Shown here: one piece after another, positions 53,592 through 64,000 of the stretch
Layout of the letters: the number at the start of each line of letters is the position of its first letter
How positions within the stretch are numbered: position 1 is the first letter of the stretch
Source of the DNA: Agapetus fuscipes
Lineage: Eukaryota; Arthropoda; Insecta; Trichoptera; Glossosomatidae
NCBI GenBank assembly: GCA_951799405.1
Contig: OX637339.1
Coordinates: forward strand, 3,844,001-3,908,000
Direction: 5' to 3'
DNA: 64,000 nt
The notes under the pieces: model-generated
Told to the model about the DNA's origin: nothing
The model's input: the letters and a program-made list of their open reading frames with translations, nothing else
Database searches by the model: none
Program-made: the position numbers and the translations under genes

Positions 53592-56500
53592 ATGGGCGCC
53601 ACAAAAACACCGTTTCTGATATTGTTGTGGTGTGAAATATTGGTGTTTTGTGTCGCGTATGATGTTCCACCTGCCAAATTGGAAGCCATTTATCCCAAAG
53701 GTCTCCGAGTGTCCATTCCAGGTAATCTGAATTTTTATTTAGAAAATTCTAGCAGTAGGTACCCAACGTGTTTCACTACGCCAATTGGGGATGTGGAATC
53801 AATGTATTTCTACAAATAAGAGAAGCAGGGTGTCTATTCACGATAGGGGATAGAGAAGACTCATCTCAATTTCCCCCGAAAAAGGAATAAAGGTATTGGG
53901 CCTCACAATACCATTTATTGCTTTTTCTGGTAAAATCAAAATGAATCTACTCAATCCCCTATCGTGAATAGACACCCAGCCCTAATTACGCGAATATTGG
54001 ACTAAAAAAAATGTAAGCCAATTGGAATCAAACGACACACAAAACTTCTCGTTTTCTGAAAATTTGGTTTTAAACTGTTGAGTGGCAAAGCCAGGCACAG
54101 GTAACATCGATTACGGTGCTTCCATTTATATTTTTAATTTAAAACTAAGGTATTTTTTAATACGTTAATTTAATTCCAAATCGGTCAAGCCGTTTCAGAG
54201 GAGTGTGACCACAAACACTGTGACGCGAAAATTTTATATAGATAGATCCGAGTAGGTATATTATCTCTATCGGATGCTCCAGGAAACGGTGGACGACAGA
54301 CCATGTAAAGGTTGATGCGGAAGTTTTGGGAGTAAGGGGACCATGGAGGGAAGCGGCACATATGGCAGAGAGTCCTGAGAGATTGTGGTGAGAGAAGTCC
54401 TGGGCCTTCAAGGCTTGTGAGCCGGATTGAGTATTTAAATGGGTATTATCTTTTCTTGGGTATTATCTTTCTTTCTTGACTTATAGGTTGGTATGAGGCT
54501 GACCACCCATACTGTAAAAATGGTTCACTTTGCCAATGCCACCCCTGTATCAGGGAAGGTCGGCAAAAGTTGTAGGGCTTATGTTCATTTGAGGTTTTGA
54601 TTTTATTATAAGTACACATTCAGCATTTGTAAGCGCGAACTACACGTGTTAGCTTGTGGACATGCATTTGAGGACTTTAAATCAATATATCCTTGCAACT
54701 TAGATTAAAGATTATAGATCTTTGTAGCAGATATTAGGTAAGTAAATTACGAATGCGATTTGGATGTTTTTTTCATTTTATTTTTCAGCGGTCGTAGTTA
54801 GTGGTTAAAGCTACAGACTCGTAAGTAGTGGCTGTGATTCCCAGCTGGGTACCATTTTTTTGAGACTTTATGATTTTTTATAATGAATACAAAAAAAAAA
54901 GTTTATTCACTAAATGAACTCTCAAAGGCGAACAACTAATAAAATATTAAGGTTATTGACCAATAAACTGGTCGAAAGGAGCCTACTATAATAAAAAAAC
55001 ATGCCAGGCCTTATATCTCGTAAAATATGCAATTCTATGTATGTCTATGTATCTATAATCTAAGATGCAAATATATTTACATTAAAGGCGCATATTGAAT
55101 GCACGCCTACAAGCAGGTACGTGTAAGTCAAGCGTTGTTCTATCCAAATTGCAATAATTTTGATAGTGACTGTTTTGTAAAATTGTTGTTCAAAAAAGCT
55201 TAATTATTCAGATTAAAGATAACCTAGATACATGATAATATCAAATTCCTATACAAAAACAACGTTCAGCTTTTATCGAATATGAAAATCATCTGCGTTT
55301 TTTCTCCATTTACCTTTCCTTGATATTAAAAAAAGATTTCATTCGCGATTGATGCGGTTACCAACGGACGTCACTTTATTTGTATTACACAGATTGTGGA
55401 ATAATTATTCTGCTTTTTCTTTGAAGACGATTTCCCTGACACCTATCCTACTGCTCCACAAACAAACTCTCTATTTTAATTGATTTATGTTTTTTTAAAT
55501 AAAAAAAAAAACACTATTTTTTTATTAAAACATTGTTTTATTTCAAACACGATATTTGAATTATAATTTTACAAACGTGTTCGACCTATATGGTCATCTT
55601 CAGGTAGGATTACAATAAAAGTTTTTAATAAATATTAATTAATATTAAAAAGTATTAAATTATTAATTTTAATAAATTTAAAAAACATAAATCATTCAAC
55701 ATGAATTTTCAGTGTTAGGTAATACACAAACCATAAAAAATATATTATCTATTTTAACATTGACAGATTTAATTTACAACACACACATTTACCTTTACAG
55801 ATGAGGAGGGAATCAAGCTGTTTGCCTTTCATGGCAAGCTCAACGAGGAGATGGATGGACTGGAGGGAGGATTCTGGTCTAGAGACATCAACAAAGCCAA
55901 AGATGGTCGCTGGGTGTTCAGGGACAGAAGCGCCAAACTGAAGATAGGCGACGTCATCTACTTCTGGACATATGTGGACTACTTCGATGGAGAGAGGAAG
56001 CTTGGGTACAGGCAAGATGATGGAGTGTGGGCAGTCACAGGTAATTGAGTTGACTTTGGCTTAAATTTGCTTAATCGCTGGTTACCATTTAAATATTCTC
56101 TCATATCCATCTCATATCTCATAGTTTCTAAATTTAATTAAGTTTTCTATATTTTTTCCAGGGTACGTAAATGAAGATGGTTCTCCATACACCGGTGTAA
56201 ATACACAGGGCACCCCAGCAAGACCTCCGGTAAACACTCCTCCTCCAAGACAGCCTCCCACCTCTCGTCCCAATTGCCCTGTCTCCCTGACCAAGGGCTC
56301 CATGCCTGGCTACATATGCCAAGGCCAACTCATCTTTGAAGACACGTTTGACATGCCGCTGAATCAAGGTGGACTGTGGATGCCAGAGGTCAAGTTTGTG
56401 GAGCAACCAGTGAGTAACTTCTTCTTACTGCTAATCATTGCGTGGGACTCTGCATGATATGAAAAAAATGGTTAATAATAATAAAATTAGGATGATTTAT

Positions 56501-59500
56501 GTGGTGAGCGCTGTTTTTGTGTGGACCACACCTAAAGAGCCCTCTGCGAGCTTGCTCGTCGCTATAGAAAGCGCCGATTCTTAAACAAGACCCAGTTGCT
56601 GTAAGGCTCGATAGACCTTTGTTGACCGATCCTTGGTAAAGGTATATGAATTTGTAAACCCAGCGAAGAGTATAATATTTGAAATTGTAAAAGGTATATT
56701 TCACGTGCTCCGCCAGAGTTCGAACCCTTAACCTTCCATTTACGAGTCCGAAGCGTTACCACTAGACTACGTACGAGTAATTGTGCTGTATTCAGACTTT
56801 TCATCCAATCAAAGAGATCACCACTATATCAGACTAACATTAAGTTTAAACTGGAGTTATGGTTGTTTGTCATATTTGCAAATTAAAATTCATTTTAATA
56901 TCAAAGTTATTTACACTATTTGGATATTACGCAAACCGTTATGGGAGTACTTACATAATTCTCGAGGTTTCGTTGGCAACGTAGCCAACATCTTCAAGAA
57001 CCACCTTCTCTGCACGACGACTGAGGGTGAACTGTTCATTTAATTTTCATCAACATGCTTATTCAATTTAAATTTATTTTCATATTTCAGGATTATCAGT
57101 TTGTTGTTTACTCCAACGACCAGTCAAATGTGAATGTCAACAATGGAAAATTGTACATTAAGCCCAGTCTGCTGGAAGCCCGATATGGAGAAGGATTTGT
57201 CATGACGTCCTTAGATCTCAGCCAAAGGTAAGTTACAAAATCTAAAGTCCTTTACTCACACGATCATCGCGTTCCACATGCCATCTTTGATTTTATATGT
57301 CAAAGGTTCCAAGCCTTTGTAACTTTATTTCCTATTTAAATGCTTTTATTGTTGTACCTATATTCAATTCATTTACTGCAATCAAAACTTTCTGCATATT
57401 TCTCTTTGAATGTCAAAGAATATTGTTGCCAAAAGTAACAAAATATATATGTGCCAGCTCTATTCATTGATGATTTACTCAGAATGGAAATGAGTATATA
57501 TTATAACATATTGCGGGCAATATAATTGTAAATAGTGATGCTGACTATAGGGATAACACAAAAACAATAGTTTAAATAACACAATAGCACAAAAATTTCA
57601 TATTATATAGAACAACACATGACAGAACACAATAGGTAGGTACATAGTCCTATCTATTGTCAAAATGAGACTGCCTTGAAGTTAGTCGGGCCATCTTTGC
57701 ATTTCATTCTCCTGATGGCAGCATTTCACAATGAAGTTAGCACTGTGCAATTCATTATTTTGGAAACAATGCTATCATTAAACAAGTTTTATAAATGTAC
57801 AATAGTTTTCAGTACTGAATGAGTACCTACATAATCTTTGGAATTGATTTTGTTTTGACAGTTGCACTGGACAAATAGGAAGTGTAGAGTGCAACACCAC
57901 CTCTGATGGAGCGGCCATCTTGAAGCCCATCATCAGTGCCAAGATTAACACAAAGAGGAGGTTCAGTTTCACCTATGGGAGAGTTGAAGTTGTCGCCAAG
58001 CTGCCTCAAGGAGACTGGCTGTTCCCAGGTAAACGATGAGCCATATTTTTCTCAATTTTTGATGTATCCTTCATAACTTCATTGATTTCATTGCATTTCA
58101 TTGCAATATGTTGATCAATAATTGTTGGTCAATTAAAAAAAAAAAAATTAGGCCAATTTATTTGGTGAGCCCTGTTTTTGTGTGTATCACACCTCAAGAG
58201 CCCTCTGCGAGCTTGGTCGTCGCTGTAGAAAGCGCCAATTCTCAAGCAAGACCCAGTTGCTGTAAGGCTGGATGGACCTTTGGTGAACAGTCATTGGTAA
58301 AGGTGTATAAATTTTTCAACCCAGCGAAGAGCAAATTTGAAAATCTATAAATGGTATATTTTTTGTGCTTCGCCGGGATTCGAGCCCACAACCTTCCATT
58401 TAGAGTCTGAAACGTGTTACCACTGAACTACGGACTGGTCCAATATCTTTTATAAACCAATTTGTAACTTGGCAATTTAAATCAGAAGATTGTGGGTTCA
58501 ATCTCCTGCGGAGCACAGAAAAGTACAGTTGTTTGAAACATTCATCTGCCTTTTATGAATAATAGTCCAAATTAAAAGTCCATGGTTCCTTGAAGCTATT
58601 AGGTATTGCTTGAGGAATTAGAGCTTTCTATATAGGCAATCAATCTCACAGATGGCTCTTTGGGTGTGATTCACACAGAAAACCTCATACCAAATAAGTC
58701 TCATCATTAACTAAGTTGCATAAATATTTTGACAGTCACACTTAAATGCACATCCAAAAGCAAGAATATGTAAGTTTGCGCTTATACGTAATGCGTGTAT
58801 TCTTACAAAATAAGATCCAAACTTCAAACAAACTTTTGCCAACTTTCCCTGCAACAGGAGTGACATTGATAACAGTGAAACAGTATATAATCCTAATCTT
58901 TATTTTGTATCATGATCATAAAAATGTTGACAAATCTCTAAATATGGATGTCTTACAAGTGCGTTTATTGATTTTTGAAATCTCTTGTAGAAATCCTGTT
59001 GGAGCCTGTTGAATCCACCTATGGCAGTGGTCATTACGCTTCTGGTGTGATGAGGATTGCCTTCGTCAAGGGGAACCCTGACTTCTCCCGGGTGCTGGAG
59101 GGAGGCGTGATGATGGGAGACCAGGAACCATTCCGGCATTACGGACTAAAGCAGACTCAAGGAACTCGCAGCTGGAACCAAGAATTCCATAACTACACCC
59201 TTGTATGGAGACCAGGTAAACTTTGTTGAAAGAAGAGTTTAAAGAGTAGAACATCTTGTGAATTATTGCTGCCAGGGTGTCTATTCAGTGTATTTTTCTT
59301 GAGTTCCACACGCCTGGTCTGCAACATTTGAATGGTTTGTTAAAAAAAGCACAGAGTATCTACCACAGTAGTCAAACTGAGACACTACTAAAACGTTACT
59401 AAGAGTTGCACTATAGGTACATATATGATATAGTGCAACTTGTTACCACATTTTTCCCAAAGGGGTTGCATGTGACGAGGGGAATTTATTATTTTTACAC

Positions 59501-60879
59501 ATATATTACAATTCATCATTATATTACAATAGTCTGCTAATTTTTTTGTAGCAGAACATATCAATGCGTTGATTTACTTATAAATGGCTTAAACAAAACG
59601 TCAATGTCAGCTAAAGGAAGATGCTGTTATGACCTTATCGACACAAACTAATAAAATCATTGGGTATTATTTTGTTTTTCTTTGAAGATTTGTTGATGTT
59701 TATTCCAGATGGCATATCAATGTTTGTGGATGGAGATCAGTACAGCAGCATTGTGCCACCTCAAGGTGGATTCAGCATGGCTGAAGGATCTTCCCAGCAA
59801 CCGGCCGCGGCCCAGTGGCTCAAGGGAACCACTCTAGCACCATTTGACCAACTGGTAACTATTGTTTGACCAGCTGGTTACTATTGCACCAATAATTATT
59901 TCACCTTTCATTAAATGGCTATTCATTTTATAATAAAGTATGTTATTGAATATGAAACAGAAAAGATTTATAGCCATTTCATACTTGAAGCATTCTGTCC
60001 TGTTTTTCTATGGTTCTTGTATGTTTTCCGGCGCCAGTTCAAAAGTCATTAGTGTATGGAGATGTATGAAAACATTCACACAGTGTGTTCGGTAATCCAT
60101 AGACAATCCAGGCAGAATGTATTGTCTATGAAAATACCTTTATAATGTCAACATTTCATAACAATTAGGTTTTCATACGGTATGTCAGTTTGAGGGTCTG
60201 AAGAAAAATTAGGATTGAAATAAAATAGTTTGACATTTCTGCTTATATACCTACATACTTCATCTTTTTCTATGTTGCCGTAGGTACTTATGGTTCCTGC
60301 TTAGTAGGTACAACTTATAATTTTTTTTGGCGTTTTTAAATGTGCAGACCTCACTCTTTACAAAACCGTTAAGGCATCTATGAATCCTTTACAATTATAA
60401 TAAATACACAGCTAGGTAATTAAACTTTTCAGATATTAGACTGACCGTTATGGGAGAGCTTATATCATTCTCAATGTTTCATTAGTGACGCTGCCAACGT
60501 CTTCAGGAGACACCCTCTCTGTACGAAGACTGTGGGTGAAACGTAGAGATGTAAGTTCTCGCATAACGGTTTGTCATAATATCTAAAAAGTTTGATTACC
60601 TAACTGTGAAGTTATTTTAAATGTAAATATGTTAAACAACCATAATTTCAGCTTAAACCTAACAATCTAAGAATCCTGTTCTTTTTACAGTTTTACGTTT
60701 CCCTGGGCGTTGGTGCTGGTGGCATCCATGATTTCCCTGACTCTCCTGGCAAACCCTGGAGGAACCTGGCCACCAAAGGACTCCTCAACTTCTGGGAAGC
60801 AAGGGGACAATGGTTCCCCACCTGGACGGGGGACTCCAGCTCACTGCAAGTTGATTCCGTCAGGGTTTATGCTCTCTAG
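53592..60879 (+). CDS. Beta-1,3-glucan recognition protein (GNBP/betaGRP), complete, 8 exons
   Basis: This is a secreted pattern-recognition protein that binds beta-1,3-glucan and can trigger prophenoloxidase or Toll signalling. Exons: 53592-53721, 55801-56040, 56162-56409, 57091-57227, 57862-58028, 58991-59215, 59709-59854, 60691-60879 (TAG). All phases fit; 493 residues. The signal peptide ends near VFCVA before [24 protein letters not shown]39 spans about residues 23-126 ([38 protein letters not shown]). A Pro/Thr-rich linker spans about 127-155, followed by a GH16-like domain from [11 protein letters not shown] to the end. At the GH16 active site the usual GEIDIxE is replaced by GVMRIAF (residues 326-332), so both catalytic Glu and the Asp are gone and the protein should be non-hydrolytic. 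The start was chosen because the ATG at 53592 begins a good signal peptide. Intron 1 has a MITE right after the exon. Confidence 0.96.
53828..53977. mobile_element. 150-bp MITE with about 24-bp terminal inverted repeats
   Basis: GGGTGTCTATTCACGATAGG and its exact inverse bound the element, 106 bp after exon 1 of the recognition gene. A partial copy of the end lies near 59276. Confidence 0.8.
54150..54235 (-). repeat. Second copy of the repeat at 4345-4439
   Basis: Reverse-complement match to 4345-4439 including the AAACGGCTTGAC word, in intron 1 of the glucan-recognition gene. Confidence 0.55.
54474..54712 (+). mobile_element. Family C copy
   Basis: Close to the 3733-3980 copy. Confidence 0.8.
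54785..54860 (+). mobile_element. Family A SINE tRNA-like fragment
   Basis: GGTCGTAGTTAGTGGTTAAA resembles only the tRNA-like start; diverged. Confidence 0.35.
55060..55130 (-). repeat. Family C fragment
   Basis: 3' end only. Confidence 0.4.
56480..56775 (-). mobile_element. Family A SINE, tail 1
   Basis: Reverse-strand tail 1, body and tRNA-like part (AGAGTTCGAACCC as the B box complement). Intron 3 of the recognition gene. Confidence 0.75.
58148..58445 (-). mobile_element. Family A SINE, tail 1
   Basis: As 56480-56775; intron 5 of the recognition gene. Confidence 0.75.
58480..58690 (+). mobile_element. Family A SINE, old
   Basis: Opposite orientation to its neighbour; recognised by GATTGTGGGTTCAATCTCC and GATGGCTCTTTGGGTGTGA. 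Confidence 0.45.
58708..58890 (-). mobile_element. Family C, old
   Basis: Diverged reverse copy in intron 5 of the recognition gene. Confidence 0.55.
59425..59492 (-). repeat. Family B SINE fragment
   Basis: Diverged 3' end (AGTGCAACTTGTTACC). Confidence 0.4.
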
Positions 60880-60887
60880 AATCTACA

Positions 60888-60893
60888 AATAAA
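60888..60893 (+). promoter_or_regulatory. Candidate poly(A) signal of the glucan-recognition gene
   Basis: AATAAA begins 9 nt after the stop codon. If used, the 3' UTR would be very short; later signals cannot be excluded. Confidence 0.35.
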
Positions 60894-62127
60894 CAATCAT
60901 TCATAAATAGTTTCACCTTTGCACCCATGGAGGAAATATTAAATGGAGGGGATGTAAATGTTATTTAGTACTAATCAACATGATGCACCGTCTTTGACAC
61001 CATACATTGTTTATAATGCTGTCTCGCTCACGACATATGAAATGCTTTTCTCATTTTCTATGAAAGCAATGTGTCTCTACTCCGTCTTAAATGTATTTAC
61101 ATATCACCATGGAAACATGACATCACCACGGCAACGAAATTTGTTACTAGTGTTGTTTAATGTATGAAAATATCTGATAAATTCCGAATTCAAAAATGTT
61201 CCTACCATATTGTGTATGGGATGTTTTTCACAAGTATCTTTTACCGCTAGGATAGAAGTTACATACTTCCAAAAGCAAGTACCTACATATTTGAACATCA
61301 CTACTTAGTTCTAGAAATGGCTGTCACTTTCCCGAACAAAATATTTTGACAAACAAAAAATTAATTTTATCAACGTTTTTATATAAAATAGTGATTAATG
61401 TGAAATATTATTCCATGTTCTATAACACATTTACTCCCTTTTGTTGGCACGCTTATAAAATACCCATTTTGACATTTATATGGATTTTTTTTCCAATTAG
61501 GGAACACACCTGTTGACAGTTGGAAGGTTCCCGATATAATGAATTTGGATTTTTGTATGATGAGTGGGGTAGCCCATTTCTAATTCTCAAAGGATTGATT
61601 TCTTAGCCTATCCAGTTCTATATATCCATGTTTGCACCGCATAGCACTACAATAGAACTTGAATTGACTCACAAATTCCATCAACAACAAAATTGTGATG
61701 CTACATAGCCGGTTGTTAGAGAAACCCGGCCGGACAAATGACACCACTTGATCCGCCCTTTTCATAACTAACCTGCACTAATACGTATACCTATGCAGCT
61801 CAGTAAAGTGATTGATTTTGTTTTGAAGCTGTATAAAGTAATTGATTATTATGTTTGTATTTTAATGGCACATTTGACATGAAAAACCCCAGTGGTTTTT
61901 TTGTATTCTTTAAAATAAGCAAAACAATTCCTGTAAACAAAAATAAACAATTAGGTTTCCCAGAATATAAAGATAATAAAATAATTAATATTAAATGATG
62001 TTTTTTATTTTTTATTTCAGTACCCAAAGTTTATCACCTGACCTTTTACACATGCTTAATTTTTTTTTTGTTATTTTAAAAATAAACACGGTTTTTAATA
62101 TCATCAACGTTGTCACTGGCACCACAA

Positions 62128-62680
62128 TAATCAGAAGTAGATTGTTGCCTCCTTGATCAACTGCAGCCAATGCTGCTTATCCAAAGCCATCTTCTTGCAG
62201 TTAATAATAATAATATTAGGATGATTTATTTGGTGAGTGCTGTTTTTGTGTGTATCACACCTCAAGAGCCCTCTGCGAGCTTGGTCGTCGCTGTAGAAAG
62301 CGCCAATTCTCAAGCAAGACCCAGTAGCTATAAGGCTGGATGGACCTTAAGTGACCGGTCTTTGGTAAAGGTATATGAATTTTTCACCCAGCGAAGAGCA
62401 TATTTGAAAATATAAATTGTACATTTTTTGTGCTTCGTCGGGATTCAAACCCACAACCTTCCATTTACGAGTCAGAAGCGTTACCACTAAACCACGGCAG
62501 TTCTTTGTCTACTACCGCAAGATCCACACAGCTCGATCCAGCCAACTTGATCTGGGTCTTCCCACTGCCCTGCACCTCTCTGGGTTTGTCACTACAAGTA
62601 TCTTTTCCAGGCTCTGATGGTCGATTCCCTGGATATGATCCGACCTAAGCAGTCTGCTGGCTTTTACTGACTGTAAAAGT
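62128..62680 (-). mobile_element. LINE-like fragment split by a family A SINE
   Basis: 62128-62215 and 62510-62680 flank the SINE at 62215-62505. The minus strand gives GRPRSSWLD, typical of LINE ORF2 ends. Confidence 0.4.
62215..62505 (-). mobile_element. Family A SINE, tail 1
   Basis: Good copy inserted in a LINE-like fragment; an (AAT)n tail lies at its 3' end. Confidence 0.75.
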
Positions 62681-62739
62681 TGTATCTTCTTTGCCATATC
62701 GTCCCCTCAGTACTTGTTTAGCTTATCTACCATTTGATT

Positions 62740-62950
62740 CAAAGATGACCTTTCTTTTTGAATGAAAAATTGTCTTTAGAATCCCATCCTACCCAATCTG
62801 AGCTAATAAAAACACAATAATGTGAGAGTTGTCTTAAATATTTTAAAATCAACTTACAGTTTTCATAAAACACATTGGTCCAGTACACATACAGACATTG
62901 TTCAAGTGAATTTACCTCTGATGGGCATAAGACAAACAAGCACTAAGCGG
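62740..62950. repeat. Decayed second copy of the 23276-23531 MITE
   Basis: Shares CACATTGGTCCAGTACACAT and CCAATCTGAGCTAA-like blocks in the same order. Confidence 0.55.
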
Positions 62951-63282
62951 ACGATATGTTTCCATCCTCTTTTGGGAAAAATTATACATTGAGAATCAAG
63001 TAGGTACATAAGTTCTCCAATAATGCTTTGTTAATTATCCTAAATTTAAATTGTAAACAACCATGAGCTGTTTCAAATCCCAAAAGTATGAAGTTCTTTG
63101 GCGACTAGAAGTAGTTCATTTACCACTAAAGACTAATTATTATTATAGGTACTAAATAAAAAGGTTTTAAAATAAAAATGTATAAAAAAATTGTATTGAT
63201 GATCAACATACAGAGTTCAAAAATATGGTAAGCACTTAATTATAAAAAAAATATAAATTTAATGCTATGTTTTTAATTGTGT

Positions 63283-63390
63283 CACGACAAATCGGTCCAT
63301 GACAACTTGTCCAAAGACAGTGTGTCCATGTTAGACAGTTTGTCAACATGACATTTTGGCCAACGACATTTCGGTCACATACAATATAGG
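63283..63390. repeat. Degenerate minisatellite, related to 32763-32995
   Basis: CACGACAAATCGGTCCATGA and following units; interrupted by the hAT MITE at 63391. Confidence 0.55.
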
Positions 63391-63558
63391 CAGTGACGGT
63401 TTTAGCACTACCAGCGCCCTGGGCGAGATTTCTAAGGCGCCCTCGTATCCACCATTCAAATCCATATGGAAAACATATAAAGGGGCCCATGCGGCGCCCC
63501 ATTATACCTGGCACCCTCGGCAGTCACCCAACCATGCCCTACCCTAGTGCCGGCCCTG
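63391..63558 (+). mobile_element. hAT MITE with intact 8-bp duplication
   Basis: CAGTGACGGTTTTAGC to GCCGGCCCTG, flanked exactly by AATATAGG at 63383-63390 and 63559-63566. Confidence 0.85.
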
Positions 63559-63633
63559 AATATAGGTACACAAATGCAAGAAGAGGAAGAAGAGAGAATG
63601 GAGAAAAGATGGAATATAAGATGAGGATGACGT

Positions 63634-63825
63634 TCACAGTGCCCAGACTTTGACACTGTCCACCAGCAGGGTCTTTCTGTCTGAGGTCCACGTGCTCAGC
63701 CACCTGTCGGAGCTCTCGATGAAGTTGAGCTTGGACTTGGCGCCCTTGTTCCTCCAGGGTTTGTCTCCCTGGTTGTCGGGGAAGTCGGCAATGCCTCCTA
63801 CTCCCACTCCGAGCGAGATGTAAAA
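63634..63825 (-). CDS. Second beta-1,3-glucan recognition protein, last exon only
   Basis: An exon with acceptor TTTGTTTCCAG and stop TGA at 63634-63636 encodes 63 residues, FYISLGVGVGGIADFPD through KPWRNKGAKSKLNF to DSVKVWAL. It aligns along its length with the last exon of the 53592-60879 gene ([17 protein letters not shown] to DSVRVYAL), with the same phase-0 boundary. The two genes are therefore tail-to-tail paralogues about 2.8 kb apart. The rest of this gene lies past the right edge of the window. Confidence 0.93.
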   Translation of the reverse strand, partial: FYISLGVGVGGIADFPDNQGDKPWRNKGAKSKLNFIESSDRWLSTWTSDRKTLLVDSVKVWAL

Positions 63826-63916
63826 CTGGAAACAAAAAAATTATATAAGAATGGAACATTTTTTGTTTGTTTTTGTATGCAACAGATTTCACCCTTTCCC
63901 TCACAGTCATCAACAC

Positions 63917-64000
63917 GCAACTAAACTACGCATATAGTGTTACTTCTTGCCGCGTTATCCCTGAAGAGTTTTGAATGTGGCGAGTGGAACCTATTTTATT
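63917..64000 (-). mobile_element. Family B SINE, cut by window end
   Basis: AGTGTTACTTCTTGCCGCG and GTGGCGAGTGGAACC match the 3' part of the family. Confidence 0.65.

Larger units (their letters stand above)
60894..63633. other. Intergenic stretch between the two convergent glucan-recognition genes
   Basis: No coding sequence was seen. It holds a CRE/X-box-like repeat (about 61680-61790), a LINE fragment split by a family A SINE (62128-62680), a MITE-like copy (about 62740-62950), a degenerate minisatellite (63283-63390) and a hAT MITE (63391-63558). Confidence 0.6.

Noticed and set aside
58991..60879. Horizontally acquired bacterial glucanase
   Set aside because: The gene has eight phased introns, a signal peptide and an arthropod-type CBM39, and forms a paralogue pair, so it is a normal animal gene.
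63539..63916. 125-codon minus-strand ORF overlapping the last recognition-gene exon
   Set aside because: It is a different frame from FYISLGVGVGG, which is clearly the coding one.

Overview
The window looks like nuclear DNA of an arthropod, almost certainly an insect. The genes are split by GT-AG introns, the exons are GC-richer than the AT-rich introns, and there is one immune gene pair (beta-1,3-glucan recognition proteins with an N-terminal CBM39 domain) of a type known from insects and other arthropods. The order cannot be fixed from the sequence. Short dispersed repeats fill nearly all non-coding sequence.

Gene layout. (1) 1-14935, plus strand: the 3' part of a secretory-pathway Ca2+/Mn2+ ATPase gene (SPCA, ATP2C1 type), 14 coding exons running from the actuator domain to the stop. 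It is followed by about 10 kb with no recognisable gene, part of which is probably a long 3' UTR. (2) 25245-29833, minus: NDUFV2/ND-24, the 24-kDa 2Fe-2S subunit of mitochondrial complex I, five exons; the exon with the start codon was not found. (3) 32101-44930, minus: a complete 13-exon group VIA calcium-independent phospholipase A2 (PLA2G6 type, 781 residues; ankyrin repeats then a patatin-like lipase). Its first coding exon is only 13 nt. (4) 46939-48304, minus: a small PDGF/VEGF-like (Pvf-type) factor with an N-terminal hydrophobic anchor. (5) 53592-60879, plus: a complete eight-exon beta-1,3-glucan recognition protein (493 residues; signal peptide, CBM39, Pro-rich linker, GH16-like domain lacking catalytic residues). 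(6) 63634-63825, minus: the last exon of a second recognition-protein paralogue converging on the first.

Functions. SPCA loads the Golgi with Ca2+/Mn2+; NDUFV2 is a respiratory subunit; the phospholipase remodels membrane phospholipids; the Pvf-like factor would signal to a receptor tyrosine kinase; the recognition proteins bind fungal or bacterial glucans. No operon-like link between these genes is implied.

Repeats. At least four SINE families are present. Family A has a 5S-rRNA-derived segment joined to a tRNA-like segment and two interchangeable 3' tails. Family B is tRNA-derived. Family C ends in (TTAGA)n. Family D is tRNA-derived with an A-rich tail. Intron 5 of the SPCA gene holds a hAT remnant with a transposase C-terminal fragment (4440-5006, 8-bp target duplication) and a 2.1-kb piggyBac-like element (5052-7169, TTAA ends). 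Other items are LINE 3' fragments, several MITEs, and a 404-bp palindrome with 190-bp arms. A recurring CTGAAGA-hairpin-GAAAC module has compensating stem changes between copies. It resembles a hammerhead-ribozyme core and is the most interesting unexplained signal here.
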